Shown here one piece after another: positions 18,597-26,875 of a DNA stretch of 64,000 nucleotides. Position 1 is the first letter of the stretch, and every line of letters starts with the position of its first letter. The stretch comes from CAYNWT01 sp964450955 (lineage in GTDB: Bacteria > Planctomycetota > Planctomycetia > Planctomycetales > Planctomycetaceae), in NCBI GenBank assembly GCA_964450955.1, contig CAYVFI010000028.1, positions 28,947-92,946 on the forward strand. The letters are read 5' to 3'. A program made the position numbers and the translations under genes. The notes below the pieces were generated by a model. The model was given only the letters and a program-made list of their open reading frames with translations, did no database searches and was not told the DNA's origin.

Positions 18597-19772
18597 CTAA
18601 ACGCACCAATCCAGTTGGCCGGTCAAACGAGGCACCTCGTTCATCCAGGCACACACCTGATCAACTTCCTCGATTGTATTCGCAAAGCTAAACCCAAAGC
18701 GAATCGTTCCCTCACCGGGAATTGTACCGATTGTTTCGTGTGCCAACGGCGCACAGTGGTAGCCGGCTCGAGTCGAAACGTTATGTTCTTCGGCAAGCCA
18801 CTTGGCAATCGCACCCGGACTCGCGCCTTCCATGGTCAGTGAGACCACAGCAGTCTTCTTTTCGATATCGTGCGTGCCGTAAATTGTCACACCGTCAATC
18901 TCGCTCATGTTCGACATGAACCGCTTTGTCAATTCCTGTTCGTGCTTTCGCAGATCATCCAGGCCCGTTTGCTGAATCCAACGCACACCAGCCGTCATGC
19001 CGGCAATCGAAAGCAGGTTGTGAGTTCCCACTTCGTAGTTTGATGGGAACCGACCGGACATTTCGTGCTTGCCTGAATCCTTACCGGTTCCGCCTTCGGT
19101 TAGTGTTCGCAGTGGGATGCCTTTCCGAACGTACAACGCTCCGCAGCCCGGAGGACCGAACAAACCTTTGTGACCAGCAAGGCTGACCATGTCGGCCTTT
19201 AAATCCACAACGTTGACCGGAATGACGCCGGCTGACTGAGCCGCATCGACCAGATAAATCGCGCCGTATCGATTTGCAAGCTGGCCCAGTTCCATTGACG
19301 GAAGAATCTCGCCCGTGACGTTGCTGGCCATCGTAGTCGCCAACAATTTCACTTTGCCTGACTTCAGTTTGTCTTCAACAAAATCCAGGTCCATTGGGTC
19401 ACCCGGCTTGTACGGAGCCACATGGAATTTCACTCCGTACTCTCGAGCGACCTTTCGAACCGGGCGAGAGATCGCATGGTGTTCCAGACCACTCATGATG
19501 ATCTCGTCACCGGCGTGCCAATCCAGGCCGAAGATGGCAAGGTTCAAAGAAAACGTTGCCGACGGCGTGAAGATGAGCTGGTTCGCATTTTCGATCCCGA
19601 GGAACTCAGAAATCTCCTGACGACACGTCTGCATCATCATGGTATTGCGAGTTCCCTCGTCCGAGACCGTGCGGCCGGGACTATTCAACGCACGAAAACA
19701 GTCGTCCACAGTCTCGTACACGATTTCTGGCTTGGGCCACGTGGTCGCTGCGTTGTTGAGATAGATACTCAT
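18597..19772 (-). CDS. Class V aminotransferase, cysteine desulfurase-like
   Basis: A 391-residue PLP enzyme: YLNNAATTWPKP at the start, SATFSLNLAIFG, EHHAISRPVR (His stacking on PLP), VDAAQSAGV, the PLP lysine in LAGHKGLFGPPGCG, and RAGYHCAPLAHETIG with the persulfide-type cysteine. This fits the SufS/Csd branch, or cysteine/selenocysteine lyases that release sulfur from cysteine. Start chosen at 19772 (MSIYLNNAATTW); the upstream in-frame extension lacks family similarity. It precedes the cysteine dioxygenase gene by 43 bases. No suf or isc genes are adjacent, so a catabolic rather than Fe-S role is my inference. Confidence 0.87.
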   Translation of the reverse strand: MSIYLNNAATTWPKPEIVYETVDDCFRALNSPGRTVSDEGTRNTMMMQTCRQEISEFLGIENANQLIFTPSATFSLNLAIFGLDWHAGDEIIMSGLEHHAISRPVRKVAREYGVKFHVAPYKPGDPMDLDFVEDKLKSGKVKLLATTMASNVTGEILPSMELGQLANRYGAIYLVDAAQSAGVIPVNVVDLKADMVSLAGHKGLFGPPGCGALYVRKGIPLRTLTEGGTGKDSGKHEMSGRFPSNYEVGTHNLLSIAGMTAGVRWIQQTGLDDLRKHEQELTKRFMSNMSEIDGVTIYGTHDIEKKTAVVSLTMEGASPGAIAKWLAEEHNVSTRAGYHCAPLAHETIGTIPGEGTIRFGFSFANTIEEVDQVCAWMNEVPRLTGQLDWCV

Positions 19773-20179
19773 CGAATGCCCTTGGATTGCATTGTCCGGA
19801 TTTACTTCGCGCGCGAAGCGCTGTGTCATTCTAGGTTCGGCGTGAATCAGACGCACCCTTCAAGACACTCGAAAACCCACCGGTTTGCCCCACAAAAAGA
19901 ACCTTGCGGAATTTGACATCTGGGTTGTTTGAGGAACAAGAAACCCCACGATTGTGGCCAGAACCTAAGCCGGCGTGCGGATTCCCCAACCCACAAACGC
20001 AATCTACTGAACAGCAAAATGTCCAACAAGGAATGTCGAACGATGAAGCACACGCTGACGCCACCACAGAACTTCGGGCTTCGAAATTCCTTGTAAGACA
20101 TTCGACATTCACACAGCTTGTGAACCCTCTCGCTTGCGGGCTATCGCTGGTTGGGATTCGTACAAACCCCGGCCAGAGA
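19773..20179. other. Intergenic region with an inverted-repeat element
   Basis: No gene is supported. The stretch 20026-20110 contains two nested inverted pairs: ACAAGGAAT (20026-20034) with ATTCCTTGT (20086-20094), and GAATGTCGAA (20031-20040) with TTCGACATTC (20101-20110). This is the pattern of a small degenerate mobile repeat. Confidence 0.5.
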
Positions 20180-22111
20180 CTACAGCAATTCCACAATCGC
20201 CGCTTCCGACGGGGTTCCTGAATCGTTTACCAGAAACACCATGTAGAACCCCGGAGGCGCGGATTTTCGCAGCGATGGCATCCTGAACGAAACGCTGTTG
20301 CTGGTCTGGCTGAATTCCAAAGTCAGACCGCGTTGACCCATATCGAAGCTGTGGGTGACCGATCCGAATCGAATCATTCGAATCGTCTCGATAGAACCCT
20401 GGCGGTCAACACTACAGGTAAGTTCCTGACCGTAGGCAACCTGCCCCAGGTTGGTGCAGCCGGTTGATTGATCGAAGTACTCAAAGTAGCCGGTCTGAGC
20501 CAACCGATCGCGTTCAAGGAACCCGGAATTGCGTTGCCGCACAAACGTGCGACGATCCTCAGACTGATGTCTCAGTCCGTCAATCTCCATGTAGTCAACG
20601 TTGAGATTTGAATCGATGCCCTCACTCGGTCGCCAGTCATCGTTAAGGAACTCAATACGCACCTGATCGCCGGTCACCGGTCGGTCAGTCGTGTAGTAAT
20701 AGCTGCGAGGGCTGGTCGTCACGTTGACAGTCTTCATGCGTTCGCCGTCAATCGTGAACGCCATCCGCTCAGTCCCTTCGTCACCCCACGCACGAACGCG
20801 AATGACCGAACCGCTTCCGGATTCCCCCAGCAATCTGGGCCGCTGTCTCAGGTCGCCGCTGGAAGTAAACAGGTACGGTGGGTAGTAAATCTCAGCGTTC
20901 AGATGCGCGACTTCACCAGGGGGTCCGCCACCGCCAACGAGTACGGTCCCGTTAGGCAGCAACAAACTTGTTGAGTGATACAAACGCGATTTCGCCTGCC
21001 GCGCGCCGACGCGCCAGCGCTGGGTTTCAGGGTTCCAGATTTCGACGTCCCTGACCGCGTCGGCTTCTGACTGGTTGACGCGTGCACCACCCGTCACCAA
21101 CACTTCGCCGTTGGGAAGCAACGTGGCGTCGGCCCACAATCTGTCACCACGGAAGTCCGGAATGTTATCCGACCGAACCGTCCCGTTTTCGCGCAATGTC
21201 AGCTTTCGTGAATCACGACCGCGGATCGACAAAATCTGATTCTCGGCGTACATGACGGCCATGTTGTTGTTGCCGCTTACCTTAACCGGCAACTCTCGAA
21301 TCTTCCTGATACTCCCTCTGCCGCGTACCGAAATCGAAAACAGTCCGGTTCGATTCATGGGCATCAGCAGCACATTGCCGTCTCGCCCCACAAACGCACG
21401 CGGATAGTTCCAGCCGCCGTTTTCAAACAAGCCACTTTTCGCTCCCGTCATTGCGGTCCACCGCCCCGTCGCTGGATCAAACATCTCAGGTGTTGTCGTG
21501 GGCCTTCGATTCTCATCACGCCCGCCCAGCACATACAGCCTGCCGGTGGCCAGCTGAGTCACCGTGGGGTACCACCGAGCGAATTTCATCTGGTCGAATG
21601 GCTGGGAGAACCGGTTATCCGTCGGGTCGTAAATGTTGGCGTGCCTGGTTCCAAAATTCCGCCGGCCGTTTCTCTCAACCGAACCACCTGTCACCAACAT
21701 CAACCCGCCCGTTCCCGGCAACAGCGCCTGTGCACTACAGAAAATGTTGTTGCCCGTCTGCACGTCAAACACCGCATGCGAGTTGGGCGCCAGACCACGA
21801 TCAGGGTTCCAGCGGTCATAAACAAAACCCAAACCGTTCTCCGCGGCTTCCGTGGTGCCGTAAGTCATCACATCCCCATTCGGCAACAAAGCCGCATGGA
21901 TGGGGCAAATCGGCCACCGCGCGTGCTGAGACCAGAACCCGTCGGTCGCAGCGCTGGATGGGGCATCTATGTCAAACAGGTCGGTGATGCCGGGCCGCTC
22001 AAACGATCGGTCAATCGACTCGTCCACGACCACATCGTCGTTTTGAGCAAACACCGGTGCGCCGCCAACGAACGCCAAAATAAGAACCGTAAACGCCGAG
22101 TGTCTGCGCAT
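20180..22111 (-). CDS. Secreted galactose-oxidase-like copper oxidase (DUF1929)
   Basis: A 643-residue exported protein (signal peptide residues 1-22) with a Kelch propeller and a C-terminal DUF1929 domain, as in galactose and glyoxal oxidases. The copper-radical site looks complete: C125 (NIFCSAQ) and Y181 (RWYPTV) as the thioether pair, Y378-H379 (RLYHST) and H587 (VTHSFDMGQR). Such enzymes oxidise primary alcohols or aldehydes to give H2O2. About 60 residues at 510-570 appear inserted before the last histidine compared with typical members. It stands alone in its transcription unit; substrate may be an algal sugar or small aldehyde. Confidence 0.88.
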   Translation of the reverse strand: MRRHSAFTVLILAFVGGAPVFAQNDDVVVDESIDRSFERPGITDLFDIDAPSSAATDGFWSQHARWPICPIHAALLPNGDVMTYGTTEAAENGLGFVYDRWNPDRGLAPNSHAVFDVQTGNNIFCSAQALLPGTGGLMLVTGGSVERNGRRNFGTRHANIYDPTDNRFSQPFDQMKFARWYPTVTQLATGRLYVLGGRDENRRPTTTPEMFDPATGRWTAMTGAKSGLFENGGWNYPRAFVGRDGNVLLMPMNRTGLFSISVRGRGSIRKIRELPVKVSGNNNMAVMYAENQILSIRGRDSRKLTLRENGTVRSDNIPDFRGDRLWADATLLPNGEVLVTGGARVNQSEADAVRDVEIWNPETQRWRVGARQAKSRLYHSTSLLLPNGTVLVGGGGPPGEVAHLNAEIYYPPYLFTSSGDLRQRPRLLGESGSGSVIRVRAWGDEGTERMAFTIDGERMKTVNVTTSPRSYYYTTDRPVTGDQVRIEFLNDDWRPSEGIDSNLNVDYMEIDGLRHQSEDRRTFVRQRNSGFLERDRLAQTGYFEYFDQSTGCTNLGQVAYGQELTCSVDRQGSIETIRMIRFGSVTHSFDMGQRGLTLEFSQTSNSVSFRMPSLRKSAPPGFYMVFLVNDSGTPSEAAIVELL

Positions 22112-22291
22112 TTTCTTGCCTCGAAGACCTGCCCGAACCTAACCCCCACGTTGGGTTCATCAGCAAAGCTGCAGACGAACCATCAACTCAGGCGAAAGTG
22201 TAGGGACAAACAGATCCACAAGACAGCAAGAACACGCAACCGAAGCAAAGCCGGCGCCAAAGCACGCTTCAAACTCCTCCCCGACCCGGAC

Positions 22292-23641
22292 CTATAGAAG
22301 TCCGGTCAGGACGCCATCACCACAGAAATCAGGGTTCCCGTAGCTCTCAACCGGATGACCCATCGACTCGCAGAAGCTCATCAGCAAGCGATTATGATTG
22401 GCCTTACCAAAGTCGATGGCCTGCCCGGTCTTCCAACCCAGGCCACCACCAACCAACACGAACGGAATGTTGTCCCGCGTGTGTGAGTTCCCTTTGCCAA
22501 GTTCGTTGGTCCACACAATGGTTGTGTTATCCAGCAAAGAACCTTCGCCGCCAGGTTCAGGCGTTTCAGAAAGCCGCTTCGCCAGCAAGGCGATCTGCTG
22601 GCAATACCAGGTGTTGATCTTAATCAGTTTCTCGTAAGCGTCCTTCTTCGAATCGGGCTCGTGAGAAAGCGTGTGGTGGCCTTCTTTAATACCAAGCCAC
22701 CGCATCCTTGGCTGACCAACACTGTTGGTAATCTGGAACGTCGCGGTGCGGGCGAAGTCGGCAGCCAGACTGTTGACCAGCAATTCGATTTGCATCTTCG
22801 TGATCTGCGGGATGTTGTCGTTAACCTCTTCCACATTGGGAGGCAGCTTTGGAACCGCGTGACCAACGTCTTTCTTCTCTTTGCGAATCGCCTGTTCGGC
22901 CTGCAGTTGTTTCTCCACCTTCCGAACCATCGCCAGGTGTTCTTTCAACAGCTTCGCGTCTTCGCCGTTGACCATCTTTTCAATCTTCCTGAAGTCATCA
23001 CCCAGACCATCAAGAACACTCGCCAACAATTCCCGGTTCTTTGTCTGCCCGTACAACTTGTCGAACATCTGATACGGATCATCAATCGGCGCCACCGGCT
23101 GATTCGGGCCGGCGTACGACATCCGCGTCCACGTGTCCGCTCGGTCGGGAACCATGACACCAAATTCCAGCGAACCAAAACGCGTTCGAGTTTCCGCGTT
23201 CGCCTGGAACTTGTTCTTCAGAAACTGATCAACAGAAATCCCCATCGACCAACCCGCGGGCGTGTCAGAACCGCCCTGGATATCGCCCGGGTACAATTCG
23301 ATTCCCGTCAGCAAACAACCAATCCCACGCATGTGCCCATCGCCATCGCCCTTGATGCGATTGTGCACGCCATGCAGTGTCATGACCTGATCTTTGAATG
23401 GCTCCAGCGGTTTCAGGATCCGCTTGAACTCAAAGTCTGTCCCCAGCGTTTCGGGCCAGAAGTGTTTCGGAATCACACCGTTCGGACTAAACACAAACAC
23501 CAGCCGCTGCTTGCGTTTGGGTTCTGGCGAGAGCACATTCCCAGCCGCATGCGCGAGGCTGGGCAGGTTCAGCGCAAAATTAGCAGCCGCCGCGCTCACG
23601 CCGGCTTTGATTAGGAAGTCGCGTCTTGTGATTCTTGTCAT
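22292..23641 (-). CDS. DUF1552 family protein with Tat-like signal
   Basis: A 449-residue protein starting [24 protein letters not shown], a twin-arginine export signal. The body matches DUF1552, a planctomycete/verrucomicrobial family of unknown function related in fold to sulfatase/phosphatase-type proteins: [42 protein letters not shown], and [29 protein letters not shown]. It follows the DUF1592 cytochrome gene by 78 bases in the same direction. This pairing is a recurrent planctomycete gene couple, and the two products probably act together at the membrane or in the periplasm. Biochemical role is not known. Confidence 0.92.
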   Translation of the reverse strand: MTRITRRDFLIKAGVSAAAANFALNLPSLAHAAGNVLSPEPKRKQRLVFVFSPNGVIPKHFWPETLGTDFEFKRILKPLEPFKDQVMTLHGVHNRIKGDGDGHMRGIGCLLTGIELYPGDIQGGSDTPAGWSMGISVDQFLKNKFQANAETRTRFGSLEFGVMVPDRADTWTRMSYAGPNQPVAPIDDPYQMFDKLYGQTKNRELLASVLDGLGDDFRKIEKMVNGEDAKLLKEHLAMVRKVEKQLQAEQAIRKEKKDVGHAVPKLPPNVEEVNDNIPQITKMQIELLVNSLAADFARTATFQITNSVGQPRMRWLGIKEGHHTLSHEPDSKKDAYEKLIKINTWYCQQIALLAKRLSETPEPGGEGSLLDNTTIVWTNELGKGNSHTRDNIPFVLVGGGLGWKTGQAIDFGKANHNRLLMSFCESMGHPVESYGNPDFCGDGVLTGLL

Positions 23642-23719
23642 TGCTTGTGTTTCCTGTCTTCAACTTGCCAGTGAACTGCCCCGACCACCAAGCCTGCGTC
23701 GCCTTAGTCCCGCGTCGCC

Positions 23720-26017
23720 TTAGTCCTGCGTCGCCGCCACGACCGCAATCTCCGTCAACAACTTTCGAATGTTGAACCCGCTGTCACGAAACTTTGCCAC
23801 CAGCTTGTCCAAACGGTCCACTCCGTATGCCGCAACCGGCTGCTTCACAAAGTGCTGAAACGCGCGAGCGACAAATGCTCGCTGAGCATCCTCGCTGTTC
23901 GCAAGAAACTCGGCCAACTCCCGAGCGCCCGCAAACTCGACCGTCTCATCCTGCAACGTAGTGTACCGCCCGGATGAATCGATCGCCTTGCTAAGTTCCT
24001 TCTCTCGATATCGCCCGACTGCGTCGAAGTTCTCCAACGTAAAGCCCAGGCCGTTAATCTTCACATGACAACCCTGACAATTCTCAGGCTTGGTCTGCAA
24101 TTCCACGCGTTGTCGAGTCGTCAAACCCGGGTGCAAATCCGCACTAAACGGAGTGAACGCTTCATTCGGCGGCCGCAACGCTCGCCCCAGCATATAGCGA
24201 ATCAGGAATACGCCACGGTGTATCGGCGACGTCGAATCGTGGTACGCCAGACCGCTCATCAGATACGGATGCGTGACCAGACCGAACCGGCGAGAACCAT
24301 CAGACACACTCCGCCTTAACCACGGCCCTTCCTCTTCGGCCGGCTTCCACGCATCGCCATAAAACGCCCGCAGCTTCGGCGTCGTCATCGACCAATCCGC
24401 CAAAAACAACTCGCGGTAGTCGCTGTTGCCACTCCAAACGATCTCGTCAACAAACGCATCCAAAGACTCACGCAGCTCTGCCACCATCGCCTTGTCGAAC
24501 CCCGCATACAGCTCGGCGTCCTTCGACACATCTTCAAACTTACTTAGATTCAACCACTCATGAATCAACTCACGCGTCTTGCCCCGAACCCGAAAGTCCC
24601 ATGTCATCTGCTCAGCCATCTCACGAACCTGCTGCTCAGACTCCAACTGATTTCGCTCAACCAACTTCCGCAACGACTTGTCCGTCGGCAGCCCATCAAA
24701 CAAAGTCAGCGCCAACCGGTTCGCCGCACGCTGTGACTTTGACCGATCAGAATCCAACAGCGGATACAAAAATCGAGGCGACTTCAGCGTCGCCAACAGC
24801 GATCGTTTAATCGCTTCCGCATCGTCTTCCGTCGCATCAACCTGCTTATCAACATACAACGCGCGCAGTTCGTCGCTTAGTGGACCGCGAAAGGCCGACT
24901 CAACCAAAACCGCCAAAAACTCCCGCAGCCGCGCGCGTTTTTCGTTTGGCTTCTTGCGGTTCCGGCGATTGTAATCTGGCCACAGTTCATCAACCGCGGC
25001 CTGAGCGAACTCAACCGCAGCGGCGGTTGTTGATTCGTCCCACTGCGTGTCGATTGCGATACCACGATCGTAACCGTAACTGCGATCGTCCGGCGGCAAC
25101 CTGGCCTGCAAAGCAAACACGGCCGGTGGGTAAGTACGAACGATATTGCGAGCAGGAATAATCTGCTCAGCCCCCTGCGGCGGCACCCATGAAACCGAAA
25201 TGTTCGCCGGCGGCTGCTTTGTCTTCCGCTTGCGTTGTTCAAAATAAATCTGCATCAGGTACACGCGCCCCGCAGTCAAACTGATTGACCGACGGAACTC
25301 AGTCTTACCTCCGGACTGCACATGATTATTAATCAGTTCGCGTCCTGAACGACCAAACGTGCAAACAAACGCGCACGAACTCCGAATCACGATCTCGTAG
25401 CGGCCGGTGGTCTCAACCAGCAAACCGCCGGTCCAGGTAACGCGAAAATCCTTCGGATCAATTTCTTTACCGGGTCCATCGTCGCCGAAATCAAAATCGA
25501 TCACCGAATCGACGCGTTCGAACTTCTTTTTCTTCTTCCGGTTCCGGTTCGAATACTCCGCGCTGAAGCCGCGATCAGCGGTGAACCACATCGCTTCATC
25601 ATGTCGCGTGTAAAGATCCGCAAGACTTTGCCGCAACTGGTTGCCCGTCAACCGAGCCAACCCAATCCGCGGCGGCCGGTTCCGAATCCGAGCCGCCTCG
25701 CTATAGAACGAGTAATGCAAGTATCGCGACACCGCGGCCGCATCCTCACCAACACACAAATCCGCTTCGCCTTCCGGCATCGTCTTCGTAATCAGCGCCG
25801 TGAGCTCGCCAACCGTCGCATCCCCGGTCAGCGGTTCCGCGTAAGCGTCCTTCACCCCCTGCCCTGTGTCCCCATGACAACTCGCGCAGGTCGCTCGATA
25901 AATCTTCTCACCACGTTTGAAGACCTCCGCATCAGTCTCCTGTCCACGCAAACCTCCAACCGCGCAACAGTAAACGCAGAAGGCGAACAGCAGAGTTCGA
26001 ACAGAACGCAAACGCAT
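23720..26017 (-). CDS. DUF1587/1592/1588/1585 protein with cytochrome c motif
   Basis: A 765-residue exported protein. After a signal peptide comes a c-type heme site, CASCH (about residues 40-44, ATCASCHGDTGQG). Domains then follow in the usual planctomycete order: DUF1587 (RIGLARLTGNQLRQSLADLY), a PA14-like sugar-binding region, DUF1595, DUF1592, DUF1588 with a second CxxCH (CQGCH), and DUF1585 at the C-terminus (HFVKQPVAAYG). Function is unknown; the heme sites suggest electron transfer and the PA14-like part suggests polysaccharide contact. First gene of the pair with DUF1552. Confidence 0.9.
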   Translation of the reverse strand: MRLRSVRTLLFAFCVYCCAVGGLRGQETDAEVFKRGEKIYRATCASCHGDTGQGVKDAYAEPLTGDATVGELTALITKTMPEGEADLCVGEDAAAVSRYLHYSFYSEAARIRNRPPRIGLARLTGNQLRQSLADLYTRHDEAMWFTADRGFSAEYSNRNRKKKKKFERVDSVIDFDFGDDGPGKEIDPKDFRVTWTGGLLVETTGRYEIVIRSSCAFVCTFGRSGRELINNHVQSGGKTEFRRSISLTAGRVYLMQIYFEQRKRKTKQPPANISVSWVPPQGAEQIIPARNIVRTYPPAVFALQARLPPDDRSYGYDRGIAIDTQWDESTTAAAVEFAQAAVDELWPDYNRRNRKKPNEKRARLREFLAVLVESAFRGPLSDELRALYVDKQVDATEDDAEAIKRSLLATLKSPRFLYPLLDSDRSKSQRAANRLALTLFDGLPTDKSLRKLVERNQLESEQQVREMAEQMTWDFRVRGKTRELIHEWLNLSKFEDVSKDAELYAGFDKAMVAELRESLDAFVDEIVWSGNSDYRELFLADWSMTTPKLRAFYGDAWKPAEEEGPWLRRSVSDGSRRFGLVTHPYLMSGLAYHDSTSPIHRGVFLIRYMLGRALRPPNEAFTPFSADLHPGLTTRQRVELQTKPENCQGCHVKINGLGFTLENFDAVGRYREKELSKAIDSSGRYTTLQDETVEFAGARELAEFLANSEDAQRAFVARAFQHFVKQPVAAYGVDRLDKLVAKFRDSGFNIRKLLTEIAVVAATQD

Positions 26018-26200
26018 CGTTCGGGCATTTCACGAAATAACACAGGCGGGCAGCAGGCCACGGGATGGGTCTGCTGGAAAATGGAGGGCTACGTATTGTA
26101 GAGTCGATACCATGCATGGCCAAGCAGGATCTTTGCCCACGTTTGTAGACGGCTTGGTGGCGGTCTTGCCCCAGAAACACGCGGCGGCCTTCGCTGTTTC

Positions 26201-26334
26201 GTACTTGTGGCCTCCGAGCCCCAAGCCCGCGCGACAGTGTTCGCGCTGGCGTTTCGCAAGCCGCCTCGACCGTTAGTCCATGCCTTGCGAACCGACAACG
26301 CGTTAGAACCTTGGGGCTCGGAGGCCCGCAAGTA
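26201..26334. mobile_element. MITE-like palindromic element
   Basis: About 134 bases with imperfect terminal inverted repeats of 25-26 bases: left arm begins GTACTTGTGGCCTCC, and the right arm (26310-26334) is its complement with one mismatch and one extra base; the core CCTCCGAGCCCCAAG is exact. A second inner inverted pair TTCGCAAG/CTTGCGAA is nested inside. No coding capacity. It sits in the 858-base gap 26018-26875, which otherwise holds only the two palindromes upstream of the peroxidase gene; I see no gene there. Confidence 0.6.
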
Positions 26335-26743
26335 CAGACTGCCTCCACCTGGCTCACTGTGACTCGTTCTTACTCGCCCGAAAGAAAGCGACAAAGACGC
26401 TCCAGGATTTAGCTCACGAGTGCCCCAGTTCCTATCGGTAAGCTCCCTTCATCAACCGAAAAGTGACTCCGGAACGCAATACCTCCGTACCCCTGCGATC
26501 CCCTCCCCACACGCCAACCTTAAATCAACATGAACGTGTTCACTAAGCGTTCGCGGTTGGTGCCGCATGTTGCACATGAGCACCGTCTTAACTGCGGCAG
26601 AATTTTCCACTGTTCAGCACAATGCAACGATCGTTTTTCATCGCGTGAAAACGAACTGATGCTGCGATTTTCCGATGGAACACGCGGCGCGTTTTTCGTT
26701 TCACATATTGGGTAACAAAGACCGCTCAACTTTGTCACGGGGG

Positions 26744-26757
26744 TTGGTTGCAACCAA
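26744..26757. promoter_or_regulatory. Perfect 14-base palindrome, possible operator
   Basis: TTGGTTGCAACCAA is its own reverse complement, 119 bases before the peroxidase start. Size and symmetry suit a dimeric regulator; no regulator gene is adjacent and no function is proven. Confidence 0.4.
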
Positions 26758-26827
26758 TTCCACCATTGATGCGTTCTGCATCAACGCGTCGAACGCCCGA
26801 CGGACGCAAAGTTTCACGTGTGCCAAC

Positions 26828-26855
26828 TGCGCCAACTCTGTGTGCAGTTGGCGCA
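26828..26855 (+). promoter_or_regulatory. Inverted repeat in the peroxidase leader
   Basis: A perfect 10-base stem, TGCGCCAACT/AGTTGGCGCA, around an eight-base loop, ends 20 bases before the peroxidase ATG and just upstream of its GGAGA ribosome-binding site at 26863-26867. It could be a leader hairpin or an operator. Confidence 0.5.
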
Positions 26856-26875
26856 CCTAACTGGAGACCAATGCG

